Numbered from the stretch's first letter, positions 44,901 to 55,544 are shown. The stretch is 64,000 nt of DNA from Desulfovibrio desulfuricans (GCF_004801255.1 NZ_CP036295.1:1376001-1440000), one strand, 5' to 3'. A program made the numbers and translations. Notes: generated by a model from the letters alone, not told the origin.

Positions 44901-47900
44901 TCCCTGTGTTCCCCACACGCGTGGGGATGAACCGAGGTTCTCGACAATAATCCTGACCTTGATCCAGTGTTCCCCACACGCGTGGGGATGAACCGCGCGG
45001 GCTGTCTCTACCAGATCAGCTGGGCGTGTGTTCCCCACACGCGTGGGGATGAACCGACGCCTTTTATGACGCCGCAAACGATGCTGCAGTGTTCCCCACA
45101 CGCGTGGGGATGAACCGGTAGACGGCATCGTCTTCCGAGTGATGGTAGAGTGTTCCCCACACGCGTGGGGATGAACCGAATCCCCCTTCATCGAAACCAA
45201 CGACAACTTCGTGTTCCCCACACGCGTGGGGATGAACCGGAACTCTTCCCAAACACCGGGGGGCGGCGTCCGTGTTCCCCACACGCGTGGGGATGAACCG
45301 CGAAAACCCCTGATCGAACAGGGCGTCTTCGTGTGTTCCCCACACGCGTGGGGATGAACCGTCGTTTGTCTCTGCTGCTTTCAGGGCAGTATCGTGTTCC
45401 CCACACGCGTGGGGATGAACCGCCGTTCAAGATGAGGTGTTGAGCGGCGTTGATGTGTTCCCCACACGCGTGGGGATGAACCGATGGTTTGGTATTTTTG
45501 CAAGGCGGCCGGGTCGTGTTCCCCACACGCGTGGGGATGAACCGACTGCGCTGCCTGACCACAATGTTGTCATATAGTGTTCCCCACACGCGTGGGGATG
45601 AACCGCTGACGTTGATGGTCTGAGAGCTGCTGCTTGGGTGTTCCCCACACGCGTGGGGATGAACCGTCTTTTGCGCGTGCCATTATTGCACCACCAGAGT
45701 GTTCCCCACACGCGTGGGGATGAACCGTATTGTCCAGGTCGCGCGGGTCACGGCGCAGGGCCTGTGACGGTGTTCCCCACACGCGTGGGGATGAACCGAA
45801 TTACAGTTTGGTCTCCATAGAGACCGGCGCGTGTTCCCCACACGCGTGGGGATGAACCGCTCAATTGTTGTTTGGCTAGAGAGTACTATGTGTGTTCCCC
45901 ACACGCGTGGGGATGAACCGGATTTGCGCCCATACCACGAGGCTGTGAGCATGTGTTCCCCACACGCGTGGGGATGAACCGACTTCTACGGTCTGCGCGA
46001 CACCGTGCGACTGGTGTTCCCCACACGCGTGGGGATGAACCGACGGAACCAGCCTTGAGCTGGCCTCGGCGGAAGTGTTCCCCACACGCGTGGGGATGAA
46101 CCGGCGGTGTCTGCCTTGCCGGTGTTGCGGTTTATGTGTTCCCCACACGCGTGGGGATGAACCGCCGTTTTTTGGCAAACGTTCAAAAACGTTCAAGTGT
46201 TCCCCACACGCGTGGGGATGAACCGCACCTCACAGCTTGTTCGGGGATTTGGTCACAGTGTTCCCCACACGCGTGGGGATGAACCGATTGTCGGTTACGT
46301 ATGATTTGTCCCCGACTAGTGTTCCCCACACGCGTGGGGATGAACCGACACGTGGGGGTGGCTGATGATCGCCATCATCGTGTTCCCCACACGCGTGGGG
46401 ATGAACCGCTGGCGCATAAATACATCAACGAGAGCGGGAAGTGTTCCCCACACGCGTGGGGATGAACCGTTCAATGCCAGTGTAGCAGATGCCCAGCGCG
46501 CGTGTTCCCCACACGCGTGGGGATGAACCGGAGCTGTGCTGATGGGTGCTTTACTCGCCGCTGTGTTCCCCACACGCGTGGGGATGAACCGCCGTATTTT
46601 TCAGTAAACGCCTTAGCATCCATGTGTTCCCCACACGCGTGGGGATGAACCGCGTGGACTGTACCGACAGCTCAATAATTCCCCGTGTTCCCCACACGCG
46701 TGGGGATGAACCGACGACGATTCATCGTTCTGGCCTGAGGGTATCGTGTTCCCCACACGCGTGGGGATGAACCGTGGTTGGGGTTTATCAAAAGCGGCAA
46801 TCCTGAGTGTTCCCCACACGCGTGGGGATGAACCGGAGTCGCCCGCGCCGCTGGCCATGGAGGGTGCGTGTTCCCCACACGCGTGGGGATGAACCGTACG
46901 CAGCGCCGCCATGGCACTGCAAAACCATGTGTTCCCCACACGCGTGGGGATGAACCGGATTCAAAAGATTCAAAGCGCAGTAACATTGAGTGTTCCCCAC
47001 ACGCGTGGGGATGAACCGGGCAGGAGGCGGAGTTGCTCGACGCCCTGGGCGTGTTCCCCACACGCGTGGGGATGAACCGGCGGTTGATCCGCCGGTGGCT
47101 GTGCCGTCGTCGTGTTCCCCACACGCGTGGGGATGAACCGCGGTAAAATCTTTGTCTGGCACATCTATTGTGGTGTTCCCCACACGCGTGGGGATGAACC
47201 GAGCACAATACCAGGTTCTTTTCCACGCTCAATGTGTTCCCCACACGCGTGGGGATGAACCGTCGCGCACAAATCCGAGATGGACAAGGTGCAGGTGTTC
47301 CCCACACGCGTGGGGATGAACCGCCGCCCGCCGGGCCGTGGCTACGCCTCCCACTGTGTTCCCCACACGCGTGGGGATGAACCGAAGAATTTCACTCTGC
47401 GTTTCGCAAGGGCTAAGTGTTCCCCACACGCGTGGGGATGAACCGACCGCGCCATTCCATAAAATGGAGGCCGAACGGTGTTCCCCACACGCGTGGGGAT
47501 GAACCGCTCACCAGATGATCGGGCGTCCACTGGCCGCGGTGTTCCCCACACGCGTGGGGATGAACCGACACCATCCTCACCGTCCCAGCAAGCGGCAATG
47601 TGTTCCCCACACGCGTGGGGATGAACCGGTAGCCGAGCTGCGAGAGCAAGCTAACATGGCGCGTTCCCCACACGCGTGGGGATGAACCGTCGCAAAACTC
47701 CTGCGGCGTAATTTTGTCGCCGTGTTCCCCACACGCGTGGGGATGAACCGTTTATGCGGGCCTTGCGCTTGCCGTACCGGGCGTGTTCCCCACACTCGTG
47801 GGGATGAACCGTCTGGAATGCATCGTTCTTGACGCTATCCAATGTGTTCCCCACATGCGTGGGGATGAACCGCACCGTGTCGGCCTCAACGCCCTGATCC

Positions 47901-48055
47901 CAGAGTGTTCCCCACACGCGTGGGGATGAACCGGTACATCTGACAAGTAAGCCGGTGGCGCTCATGTGTTCCCCACACGCGTGGGGATTATTCTTACATT
48001 TTCCATATGCGCAGCTCCGAGTAGACGTGTTCCCCACACGCGTGGGGATTATTCC
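41916..48055 (+). CRISPR. type I-E CRISPR array, 101 repeats and 100 spacers
   Basis: Repeats are 29 nt, beginning GTGTTCCCC and ending GGGGATGAACCG, with the palindrome CCCCACACGCGTGGGG for Cas6e. I traced the repeat starts from 41916 to 48027. Spacers are 32 nt except three: 33 nt at 44690-44722, 33 nt in the unit ending at 45332 or just before it, and 42 nt at 45728-45769. The last 7 repeats carry nearly all variants: the one at 47661 begins GCGTT, that at 47783 has ACTCG, that at 47844 has ACATG, and the last two (47966 and 48027) end in GGGGATTATTC. The leader and cas genes are at the low-coordinate end; decay at the far end agrees with this orientation. No duplicated spacer was noticed. 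The reverse strand is full of meaningless open frames created by the repeats. Confidence 0.99.
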
Positions 48056-48212
48056 CCTCCACCATCATTCCGTTGAAAGCCAATGCATTCTGACATATGA
48101 GTCAACAATCGGGTGAGCGCCGTTACTTGATGGGGCGGCATAATAAAAATCGCGCCGCATGCCGACCCGCGCCGCATTCGCCCGCAGGCTGCCTTTTGCG
48201 GATGAGGATTAC

Positions 48213-48590
48213 ATGGAACTGAAACGAATTTTGGGCATTTTACGTGATCTGTTCTTGCCGCAGCCCCGCAACGCCTGTCCGCATTGCGGCGGAATACGTT
48301 GCATCGGCGCATGCCAGTTTAATGAAAAACAGCCCGTGGCTGCAGAAGACAAGGCCGCCCCAGCGGTTGCGCCGTCCGAAGCTCCCGCGTCTGTTACGCC
48401 ATTTTCGCCGCCTGCGGCATCACATCTGGCACCGTCGCTTGCATCGTCGATGCCGTCCGACCGCTCCCCCTCATCCGCAGCTGCCGCTCCGCCAGCCAAA
48501 ACCTTCGACGCCCCGACCGAACCGCCCGCAGCACCTGCCGGGCAGGCGGCATCCCTCCCGGCAGAGCAGGCAAAGACAGGGCAAAAATAG
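48213..48590 (+). CDS. small protein with CPHCGG/CIGAC zinc motif and proline-alanine-rich tail
   Basis: 125 residues from ATG 48213, preceded by GAGGA. The first 45 residues contain CPHCGG and CIGACQF, a four-cysteine site likely to bind zinc. The rest is a long low-complexity Ala/Pro/Ser tail without structure. No signal peptide or membrane segment. It is separated from the CRISPR array by about 150 nt and has its own terminator at 48614. The family is not recognised; the zinc site is an inference from the cysteine spacing. Confidence 0.6.
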   Translation: MELKRILGILRDLFLPQPRNACPHCGGIRCIGACQFNEKQPVAAEDKAAPAVAPSEAPASVTPFSPPAASHLAPSLASSMPSDRSPSSAAAAPPAKTFDAPTEPPAAPAGQAASLPAEQAKTGQK

Positions 48591-48613
48591 TTTTAGTCCG
48601 TCCACAGGGCACA

Positions 48614-48645
48614 AAAAAAGCCGCTGTTTGCACAGCGGCTTTTTT
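48614..48645. terminator. bidirectional terminator
   Basis: AAAAAAGCCGCTGT at 48614-48627 pairs with ACAGCGGCTTTTTT at 48632-48645 around a short loop. It closes both the zinc-motif gene and the convergent RRM gene. Confidence 0.94.
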
Positions 48646-48661
48646 GTGGGAAATTTGCTGT

Positions 48662-48928
48662 CTACCAGCGGCGGGGCGCAGGGCGGCGTTCTTCCGCCTG
48701 ATTGATGCGCAGGGTACGTCCGCCGAAATCAACGCCGTTCAGGGCTTCGATGGCCTTGTGAGCGTCGGCTTCGTCCATTTCAACAAAGCCAAACCCACGG
48801 GGGCGGCCTGTTTCGCGGTCCATGATGAGCTTGACGGAAAGGGGTTCACCATAAGGGGCGAAAAGGGCTTCAATGCCTTCCTGAGTGGCGGAAAAGGGCA
48901 GATTGCCGACATAAATGGAAACGGCCAT
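48662..48928 (-). CDS. single-RRM RNA-binding protein
   Basis: 88 residues, a single RNA recognition motif. RNP2 is IYVGNL at about residue 5-10 and RNP1 is RGFGFVEM at about 44-51, both intact. A short Arg/Pro tail (EERRPAPRRW) follows. Such bacterial RRM proteins are cold-inducible RNA chaperones in cyanobacteria and are common in deltaproteobacteria; the role here is not known. ATG 48928 has GGAG 5 nt upstream. Upstream, 48929-49204 has no gene and should hold its promoter. Confidence 0.93.
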   Translation of the reverse strand: MAVSIYVGNLPFSATQEGIEALFAPYGEPLSVKLIMDRETGRPRGFGFVEMDEADAHKAIEALNGVDFGGRTLRINQAEERRPAPRRW

Positions 48929-49204
48929 AACGACTCCGTTGTTGAGGTGGGTAAACTTTCCGCTTGAAGCCTTACCCACGCAAAGTCTCTGGCAAAAAGA
49001 AGTACTGCACCCTATGAATAATGGCGAACACTACTGTCAAGCGGTAATGTCGTCAAGAATTATCTGCAACGGTAAATGAAATGATCGGCAAGACGGCAAA
49101 ATAGACTGAATTGCTAGTATTGAAATTTTTTTAGTAAAGATGATATGATTTACATTATTGCAGCGAGTAGGGAGCAATGCGCAAAGAAGCATTGCCTGTA
49201 CTGC

Positions 49205-49230
49205 AAAAGGCCGGTAAAACCGGCCTTTTT
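49205..49230 (-). terminator. terminator after the lysine-rich protein gene
   Basis: AAAGGCCGGT at 49206-49215 pairs with ACCGGCCTTT at 49219-49228 around AAA. T-runs exist on both strands (T5 on plus, T4 on minus). The only gene ending here is the minus-strand one at 49242. Confidence 0.85.
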
Positions 49231-49241
49231 GACAGCAAGAT

Positions 49242-49469
49242 CTAGATGGCCTGCGTCTTTTTCTTGGCAGGAGATTTCTTCGCCTTGGCAGAAGACTTGG
49301 CAGAAACCTTTTTTGCTTTGGCGGGAGCCTTGGCCTTGCTGGCTTTGGGCGCTTTGGTTCCACTTACAACAGGAGCATTAGCATTGCTTGCAGCGTTGGC
49401 TTCGCTGCTGATCCAGCAGGGGGCGGTGATCAGCGAAAGAGCCATGGCGGCCAAAATGAGCTTTTTCAT
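49242..49469 (-). CDS. small exported lysine- and alanine-rich protein
   Basis: 75 residues. The first 26 form a signal peptide (MKKLILAAMALSLITAP then EANA). The mature part is a repetitive Lys/Ala/Pro/Ser run (KAKAPAKAKKVSAKS) like a histone H1 tail. It is strongly basic and disordered. It may bind acidic polymers at the cell surface or in the periplasm, but no family is recognised. A clear terminator follows at 49205-49230. Confidence 0.7.
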   Translation of the reverse strand: MKKLILAAMALSLITAPCWISSEANAASNANAPVVSGTKAPKASKAKAPAKAKKVSAKSSAKAKKSPAKKKTQAI

Positions 49470-49827
49470 GTTATTATCCGTTTCTTCTGGTTATGCCACA
49501 TTCACAACGATATGGCTGTACGTCTATGGCATGAGCTGACGCAGGACGCAATAACAAATTTGGCCCTACGTAACCGCTGGTTTGCGGGCATTTTTTTGCA
49601 GGTTGCGGTCTATGCGCTGCTGGTTTTAGCCTTGCTGGCCCAATGTTGACAAAAATGCAGCTTGAATGCTTTAACAACAAACTGCGTAGTGGGTCTCTGC
49701 CCATCCGTCGCTCAATTTTGGCTCAGGCGCGCGGCAGCCAGCGGCATGCGGATCAAACGCGCCGTTTGCGCAACTCGCCCGCAGTGCGCCGCGTTCGGCT
49801 TATTCATCTTTTACACACAGAGTCGTC
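49470..49827. other. intergenic region between divergent small genes
   Basis: About 358 nt; open frames exist but have neither ribosome sites nor recognisable sequence. Promoters for both divergent small genes should be here. No hairpin or repeat stands out. Confidence 0.5.
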
Positions 49828-50031
49828 ATGGCTTTTTTTGCCCCTCGTGATGCCAAAACTACCCTTGCATGTCCTACCTGCGGCGCGTCCCTGCATATCG
49901 CCCGTACCTGCCATGAGGTGTACATGCACTGCCCGGCCTGCAAGGCCCAGTTTCAGCTTCAGGATTACATCCGTCAAGCGGATGAAGCCATGGAGCATTT
50001 TTTGGAAAACGTCTACTGCAACCGCATCTGA
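49828..50031 (+). CDS. small zinc-ribbon protein
   Basis: 67 residues with CPTCGASL and CPACKAQF, a classic two-knuckle zinc ribbon (Cys-x2-Cys twice), then a helical tail ending ENVYCNRI. Similar small proteins occur in Desulfovibrio, usually annotated hypothetical. ATG 49828 lacks a strong ribosome site, but the cysteine pattern supports the frame. Its 3' end is 21 nt from the convergent flavoprotein gene. Confidence 0.75.
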   Translation: MAFFAPRDAKTTLACPTCGASLHIARTCHEVYMHCPACKAQFQLQDYIRQADEAMEHFLENVYCNRI

Positions 50032-50052
50032 CAGCCATTTGCCCGGCGCGCG

Positions 50053-51513
50053 TCAGTCTGGGTACGTGTCCGCCTGCTGACCCGCCTGCGGGGTCGGGCG
50101 ACCCACGTGGCGGCATTTTACCAGCTCTCTGGCTGCGGCCATGCCGCTGGCCCAGGCCCAGTGCAGGTTGTACCCGCCCAGCAGCCCAGCAACATCAAGC
50201 AGTTCGCCAACCACAAACAGATTTTGCCGCACACGGCTGCGCATGGTTTTGGGGTCTACTTCGTCGGTATTCACGCCGCCGGAGCAGGCCTCTGCCTTTT
50301 TGAGCCCTGCAGTAGCAGCAGGGGTTACGCTATGCCGCTGCACAGCCTCCACAATGGCCAGCCGCGCGGCGCGAGATAATTCCGCCGTTTTGCGGCGTGC
50401 CCACTCCTGCGGCAGCAGGGCATCCACCAGGCGTTGCGGCAAATGTCGGGCCATTAGAGCGCGCGGCGTCTGTTTGCCTGTCTGGGGCGCATCCAGCAGG
50501 GCGGCCACATCGATAGAGGGCAAAAAGTTCAGCTTCAGGGTCGCGCCCTGATCCCAGTAAAGCGAGGCCTTGAGCGCAGCCGGGCCGCTAAGCCCGTCAT
50601 GGGTAAAAAGCAGGTCGTCCTGCCATTGCCGCTCGCCCAGTTCTAAGCGTACCGGCAGGCTTATGCCTGTAAGGTCCAGCAGGGGGGAGTCGGCGTTGAG
50701 CCGCAAAGGAGTCAGCACCGGGCGGGGCGGTATAACGCTGTGCCCAAGATCCGCCGCCAGCCGGTAGCCCGCGCCGCTGCCGCCAGCCTGCGGCCAGGCG
50801 GGGCTGCCCAGGGCCAGTACCAGCGCCTTGCCGCGCCACTGGCCGCCTTCGGTCTGCACAACAAAGCCGTCGGGCATCGTCTGCACCCCGGTAACGGCAT
50901 TGCCGCAGACAATGTGGCAGCCGTGGCTGCGGCAGTCGTCCACCAGCGCCCGCACAAGCCGCTGGGCGGCGACAGTAAGAAAAAGCTGCCCGTGCGAACG
51001 CTCTTCAAAAGGCAGGTTCCACGCCTGTACCATGCGCAGCATATGCTCTGGCGTAAAGGCCTTGAGGGCCGGGGCGCAAAACGCGTTGCCCCTGCTGCCG
51101 TCGCAGCGGTAATCACGCGGGGCCACCGAGCGGTTGGTAAAGTTTGCCTTGCCGCCGCCGCTCACGGCCAGCTTGCGGCCCGGCGCAGGCCCGCGCTCAA
51201 GCAGCACAACGCGCATACCGTTTGCCGCAGCCTCTCTGGCGCACATAAGACCGGCCGCGCCCGCGCCCAAAATCAGCACGTCAACGGTTTCAGGGGAGGC
51301 AGAGGCCTTGCCCACTTGAACTGAACGTCCGTCAGGGCTGCCGTAGAGGGGCGCTGGATTGCCGCGATTGGCGGTTTTGCGGCCAGCGGGTTTGTCCTTG
51401 CCGCAGTCGGCCTGGGGCGTGTCCCGGTTGGGTTGCGCCTGTGCAAAGGCCTGCCGGGCGGGATTTGACAGAATTTTACGCGCGGCGCTATTTTGGGGAG
51501 CTTTGTTATGCAT
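50053..51513 (-). CDS. HI0933/BaiN-family FAD-dependent oxidoreductase
   Basis: 486 residues. The dinucleotide-binding motif [12 protein letters not shown] is at about residues 79-90, followed by [22 protein letters not shown], the signature of the HI0933 group. The C-terminal [14 protein letters not shown] and [19 protein letters not shown] close the FAD site. The family reduces flavin and, in BaiN, bile-acid intermediates; the natural substrate is usually unknown. The first 75 residues are a basic, disordered extension that most relatives lack, so the true start may be internal. Confidence 0.9.
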   Translation of the reverse strand: MHNKAPQNSAARKILSNPARQAFAQAQPNRDTPQADCGKDKPAGRKTANRGNPAPLYGSPDGRSVQVGKASASPETVDVLILGAGAAGLMCAREAAANGMRVVLLERGPAPGRKLAVSGGGKANFTNRSVAPRDYRCDGSRGNAFCAPALKAFTPEHMLRMVQAWNLPFEERSHGQLFLTVAAQRLVRALVDDCRSHGCHIVCGNAVTGVQTMPDGFVVQTEGGQWRGKALVLALGSPAWPQAGGSGAGYRLAADLGHSVIPPRPVLTPLRLNADSPLLDLTGISLPVRLELGERQWQDDLLFTHDGLSGPAALKASLYWDQGATLKLNFLPSIDVAALLDAPQTGKQTPRALMARHLPQRLVDALLPQEWARRKTAELSRAARLAIVEAVQRHSVTPAATAGLKKAEACSGGVNTDEVDPKTMRSRVRQNLFVVGELLDVAGLLGGYNLHWAWASGMAAARELVKCRHVGRPTPQAGQQADTYPD

Positions 51514-51617
51514 GCGGCGAAAATATACGAGGCTTTGGCGGCTGCCAAGCCCTCATTTCCCCGCCTTTGTCCGACACGACCTGCGCCCGGCCGCAGGCCC
51601 ATTCTACCGGAATTGCC

Positions 51618-52631
51618 ATGCCTGTTCTAGCTTCATCCTACGTTGCGCCCTGGTACGCGCGCAACGGCCATGCAAATACCATGTGGCCGGTTCTTTTTCG
51701 CAAGCGGCCAGCAATTTCGCCCTCCATGCGGCGCGTGCGCATCGACACGCCCGACGGGGATTTTATTGATCTGGACCAGCACCCGGCCTGCGAAAAAAGC
51801 GGTACGGCGTGCGGGGCGGAGCGCCCTTTCGGGCAGGGACGCGGCGTGGCTGTGGTCTCGCACGGGCTTGAGGGCAACAGCCGCCGCAAGTATGTGCTGG
51901 GCATGACCAACACCTTGCGGGCCGCCGGTTTTGACGTGCTGGCCTGGAACATGCGTTCGTGCTCCGGCGAGAGCAACCGCACGGCCCGCCTGTACCATAT
52001 GGGTGAAATAGACGACCTGGGAACAGTGGTGCGCTACGCCGAAAGGTTTGACCGTCCTGTGCTGCTGGCTGGGTTCAGTATGGGCGGCAACCAGATTTGC
52101 CGCTATCTGGGCCGGGGGCCGGTTTCCCCGCTTGTGCGGGCGGCTGTGGCGGTGTCCGTTCCCTGCGATCTGGCCGCTGCCGCGCCTGTGATGGACGGCC
52201 CCGCCTGCCGCATCTACATGGAGTATTTTTTGCGTACCCTGCGCAACAAGGTGCGCGAAAAGGCCGGGCGCTTTCCGTCCTATCCGTCGGTGGAGGGCGT
52301 GGACAAAATCCACACGTTTGCAGAGTTTGACGAGCGTTTTACCGCGCCTGCCTTTGGTTTTGCCTCCGCCCGGGACTACTGGCAAAAAAATACGGTTCTG
52401 CCCGACCTGCCGCGCATTGCCGTGCCGACGCTGCTGCTCATGTCGGCGGATGACCCGTTTTGCGCGCCCTCGTGCTATCCGTGGCAGGTGGCCGAGCGCA
52501 GCGAGCATCTGTACCTTGAGGTTGCGCCGCACGGCGGGCACGTGGGCTTTGTGCGCCCCGGTCAGGAATATTATAGTGAGCGGCGCGCGCGCGAGTTTGT
52601 GCAGGGGCTTGTGGATCGCGGCGTTTACTAG
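51618..52631 (+). CDS. YheT-type alpha/beta hydrolase
   Basis: 337 residues. [14 protein letters not shown] is the oxyanion loop, and [14 protein letters not shown] holds the nucleophile serine. MSADDPFC and PHGGHVGF carry the acid and histidine of the triad. This layout matches YheT/ABHD1-type hydrolases that act on short acyl or lipid esters. The start ATG 51618 has only a weak GGAA before it, but the homologous start region ([13 protein letters not shown]) follows at once. It is divergent from the flavoprotein gene (about 100 nt shared). Confidence 0.9.
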   Translation: MPVLASSYVAPWYARNGHANTMWPVLFRKRPAISPSMRRVRIDTPDGDFIDLDQHPACEKSGTACGAERPFGQGRGVAVVSHGLEGNSRRKYVLGMTNTLRAAGFDVLAWNMRSCSGESNRTARLYHMGEIDDLGTVVRYAERFDRPVLLAGFSMGGNQICRYLGRGPVSPLVRAAVAVSVPCDLAAAAPVMDGPACRIYMEYFLRTLRNKVREKAGRFPSYPSVEGVDKIHTFAEFDERFTAPAFGFASARDYWQKNTVLPDLPRIAVPTLLLMSADDPFCAPSCYPWQVAERSEHLYLEVAPHGGHVGFVRPGQEYYSERRAREFVQGLVDRGVY

Positions 52632-52708
52632 CACGCGGCTTGCACTGCATGCTGATGCCTGTGCGGGCAGGGCCGCAAGCGGGCGGGGGCGTTCCCAGTT
52701 CGCGAAGG

Positions 52709-55477
52709 TCAGCCTTTTTGCCGCTCGGCCATACGTTTTTTGGTCAAAACCGTGGCTGGGGCGCTCAACGGGTCTTCCGGCCAGGGATGTTTGGGATAAC
52801 GACCCCGCATTTCGGCACGTACAGCCGGATAGCCGTTGCGCCAAAAACTGGCCAGATCGCGCGTAACCTGCAGCGGGCGGCCAGCGGGGGAATTGAGGCG
52901 CAGCACCAGGGCCACGCGGTTGTTGGCAATGCGCGGCGTATCCACGCAGCCGAAAAGTTCCTGCAGTTTGGCGGCCAGCCATGGGCCGCCGTCTTCACCA
53001 TACACAATGGGGCGCATGGCCCCTGACGGAACCTGCCACTCCGGGGGGGCCTGCCGGTCAAGCATACGGTGCAGATTGCCCGGCAGCAGCCCGCGCAGGG
53101 CATCGTACAGCCGTGCCGGGGCGAGCGTTGCCAGCGCGTTGGCGCGCGACTGTTTTTCGCTCTGCCCAAGGGCCTGCGCCAGCGCGGGCGCAAGCCAGTC
53201 CTCAAGCCCAGCCAGCAGGGCCGCGTCCGAAATATCCGGCCATGCGTCTCCCTCAAGTTCGCGCATCAGGCTTACCCGTGCGCGCCACTGGCGTGCCGAT
53301 TCGTCCCATGGCAGACATTCCAGCCCCTTATTCCGCACATGTTCGCACAGGGCCGCAGCGCACTGATCGGGCAGGGGGCGGGGCAGGGGGGCGTCTTCCA
53401 GCACCAGCGCGCCAAGGCTGCGTTGGCGTCTTGCGCTGACCAGCCCTGCGTCGGAAACCGAAAGCCTGTCTTCGCTACGGATGTCCGCGCTGAAAAGTTC
53501 CGTCAGATCCTGTTCCGCCAGCGAAGCCGCAAGGCGTATACGTCCGTGCGGGGCGGCTCCGTCCACCTCCGCCACAGCCAGAAAATCCTGTCGTGCAAGC
53601 GGGTCGTCGCTCGCAAGCTGTGCTGCCCGGCCGCTGCGCAGCAAAAAGGGCGTGCTGGCGGCAAGACCGCCGCTGGTTTGCTGCCCGTCGCCCTGGCGCA
53701 TGGCGACCTGCTCCGGCCAGGCAACGGCAATAAGCCGACCAAGATTGGCCGCCTGCCCCAGCGCCCGGGAAAAGAGATTGTCCCCGTGTTTCAGCTGGCT
53801 TTGCTGGCCGCATGACGGGCCGGTCTTCGAGCCAGCCTGCGAGCATGGTTTGTCCGTCCGCCCCGGCTGGCGCGCAAGCCGCTGGGCCAGACTGCGCAGA
53901 CGTTCACGGGCGGCGTCTGCGTTTTTGATCGTACCGGTATCGCGGCAGAGCCAGTCAAGGCGGCGCAGCACGTCGCAACCGGCTCCGGCTGCGGACATGC
54001 CGGTGCCTTGCTTGCCGGTTGCGCGCGCAAGGGGGTCGCGCTCTTCGAGCAGGGCCGCCGTGCAGGCTGCCAGAGGGGCAAGACCGTTGTCGCGGCCCCA
54101 CAGCAGCAGCCGGGCTGTACGCGGGGCAAGGGGCAGGGCGGCCATCTGCCGCCCAAGGGCTGTTGGCCGCAACTGGGGGTCAATGGCCCCAAGTGCCTGC
54201 AGGCTCGATTGCGCCACCGTCATGCGGGCGGCTGGCGGCGTATCCAGCCAGGGCAGGCATGCGGGATCCGTAACGCCCCACACGGCCAGCTGCAGCGCAA
54301 GGCCGCTGAGGTCGGCGTCGAGAATTTCAGGCCGGATGTGCGGGCGCATGCCGTGCTCCTGCTCTTTTGCCCATAGGCGGCAGCAGATGCCTGGTTCAAT
54401 GCGCCCCGCGCGCCCTGTCCGCTGGGCGGCGCCCGCCAGCGAAACACGCTCCGTCACCAGACGCGTCAGGCCGCTGGCCGGGTCAAACCGCGCCAGACGG
54501 GTCAGGCCGCAGTCCACCACCAGCCGCACGCCTTCAATGGTCAGCGAGGTTTCGGCAATGGAGGTGGCCAGCACCACTTTGCGCAGGCCCTTGACCGCAG
54601 GCGCAATGGCGGCGTCCTGCTCCCGTGCGGAAAGGTTGCCGTAGAGCGGGCACAGCGTCGCATCCGCTGGCAGCGTGCCTTCGAGCAGGGCCGCAAGGTG
54701 GCGTATTTCTCCCGCTCCGGGCAAAAAGGCCAGCAGGCTGCCCTGTTCGGTCTGCAACAGGTGGGCAATCACGTCGGCCATATGCCGCCACAACAGGGGA
54801 CCCGCCCCTGCCGTGGATGCCGGGCCGCCGCCCACCACCTGTCCGGCCCGGATTTTGGGCGGCAGGTGGCGCAGTTCTACAGGATAGGTCTTGCCCTCGC
54901 AGGCGACGGCGGGGCAGTCGCCAAGCAGCGCGGCTACAGCAGCCACATCCAGCGTGGCAGACATGACGAGCAGCCGCAGGTCGGGGCGCAGCGCCGACTG
55001 GCTTTCAAGGCAAAGGGCAAGGCCCGTGTCGGCAATGAGCGAGCGCTCGTGAAATTCGTCAAAAATAACGCAGGCGACGTCCGGCAGGTCGGGGGCCTGC
55101 TGCAGCATGCGGGTAAGCACGCCTTCGGTGACGACCTCCACGCGGGTGTCTGGCCCCACGCGGCTTTCGTCCCGCATGCGGTAGCCAACAAGCCCGCCGG
55201 GCTGCCCACCCGTCAGAGCCGCCATATAGCGGGCCAGCGCCCGCGCCGCCACCCGCCGTGGTTCAAGCAGCAGAATGCGGCGGCCCTCAAGCCATGGCTG
55301 GTTGACGAGCCACAGGGGCACGCGGCTGCTCTTGCCCGCGCCGGGCAGGGCGCTGAGCACCAGATTGCGGCCTTGCGCCAGCGTATCAAGAATTTTTGGG
55401 CGCGAGACGTCGAGCGGGCAGGGGGGCAGGGACAAATCGTCAAGTGGGGCGGTGGAGTGCGCTGGGCGGTCGGTCAT
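52709..55477 (-). CDS. hrpB: ATP-dependent helicase HrpB
   Basis: 922 residues, normal length. Walker A is GAGKS at 46-50, motif II is DEFHER (DEFH rather than DEAH), motif III is SATL. HrpB-type QRTGRAGR-like motif VI is AAQRTGRAGR. The long C-terminal HrpB domain ends in SGRYP-like GRYPKHPWPEDP. It is a DEAH-box RNA/DNA helicase with unclear cellular role. I start at ATG 55477 because the frame upstream extends into the promoter region of the divergent sigma-54 gene without a ribosome site. Confidence 0.94.
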   Translation of the reverse strand: MTDRPAHSTAPLDDLSLPPCPLDVSRPKILDTLAQGRNLVLSALPGAGKSSRVPLWLVNQPWLEGRRILLLEPRRVAARALARYMAALTGGQPGGLVGYRMRDESRVGPDTRVEVVTEGVLTRMLQQAPDLPDVACVIFDEFHERSLIADTGLALCLESQSALRPDLRLLVMSATLDVAAVAALLGDCPAVACEGKTYPVELRHLPPKIRAGQVVGGGPASTAGAGPLLWRHMADVIAHLLQTEQGSLLAFLPGAGEIRHLAALLEGTLPADATLCPLYGNLSAREQDAAIAPAVKGLRKVVLATSIAETSLTIEGVRLVVDCGLTRLARFDPASGLTRLVTERVSLAGAAQRTGRAGRIEPGICCRLWAKEQEHGMRPHIRPEILDADLSGLALQLAVWGVTDPACLPWLDTPPAARMTVAQSSLQALGAIDPQLRPTALGRQMAALPLAPRTARLLLWGRDNGLAPLAACTAALLEERDPLARATGKQGTGMSAAGAGCDVLRRLDWLCRDTGTIKNADAARERLRSLAQRLARQPGRTDKPCSQAGSKTGPSCGQQSQLKHGDNLFSRALGQAANLGRLIAVAWPEQVAMRQGDGQQTSGGLAASTPFLLRSGRAAQLASDDPLARQDFLAVAEVDGAAPHGRIRLAASLAEQDLTELFSADIRSEDRLSVSDAGLVSARRQRSLGALVLEDAPLPRPLPDQCAAALCEHVRNKGLECLPWDESARQWRARVSLMRELEGDAWPDISDAALLAGLEDWLAPALAQALGQSEKQSRANALATLAPARLYDALRGLLPGNLHRMLDRQAPPEWQVPSGAMRPIVYGEDGGPWLAAKLQELFGCVDTPRIANNRVALVLRLNSPAGRPLQVTRDLASFWRNGYPAVRAEMRGRYPKHPWPEDPLSAPATVLTKKRMAERQKG

Positions 55478-55544
55478 GGCAAAAGGCCGCAGGGCTGAGG
55501 GTAAATACAGAGTAATAGACGCATTTTTACTGGTAATCCAATGC

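Noticed and set aside
41946..48037. Dozens of overlapping reverse-strand frames with repeated [17 protein letters not shown] and [10 protein letters not shown] peptides
   Set aside because: They are translations of the CRISPR repeat in three frames (29 + 32 = 61 nt period), not genes. Such frames are well-known false annotations.
33518..48055. tracrRNA, Cas4 or Cas9-type components
   Set aside because: The locus is a complete type I-E system; nothing else is needed or visible.
48159..48212. Upstream extension of the zinc-motif protein
   Set aside because: ATG 48213 has a ribosome site and gives a sensible N-terminus; the 18-residue extension does not.
49643..50080. A 145-residue frame upstream of and overlapping the zinc-ribbon gene
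   Set aside because: No ribosome site, biased low-information sequence, and it overlaps a frame with a real zinc-ribbon pattern.
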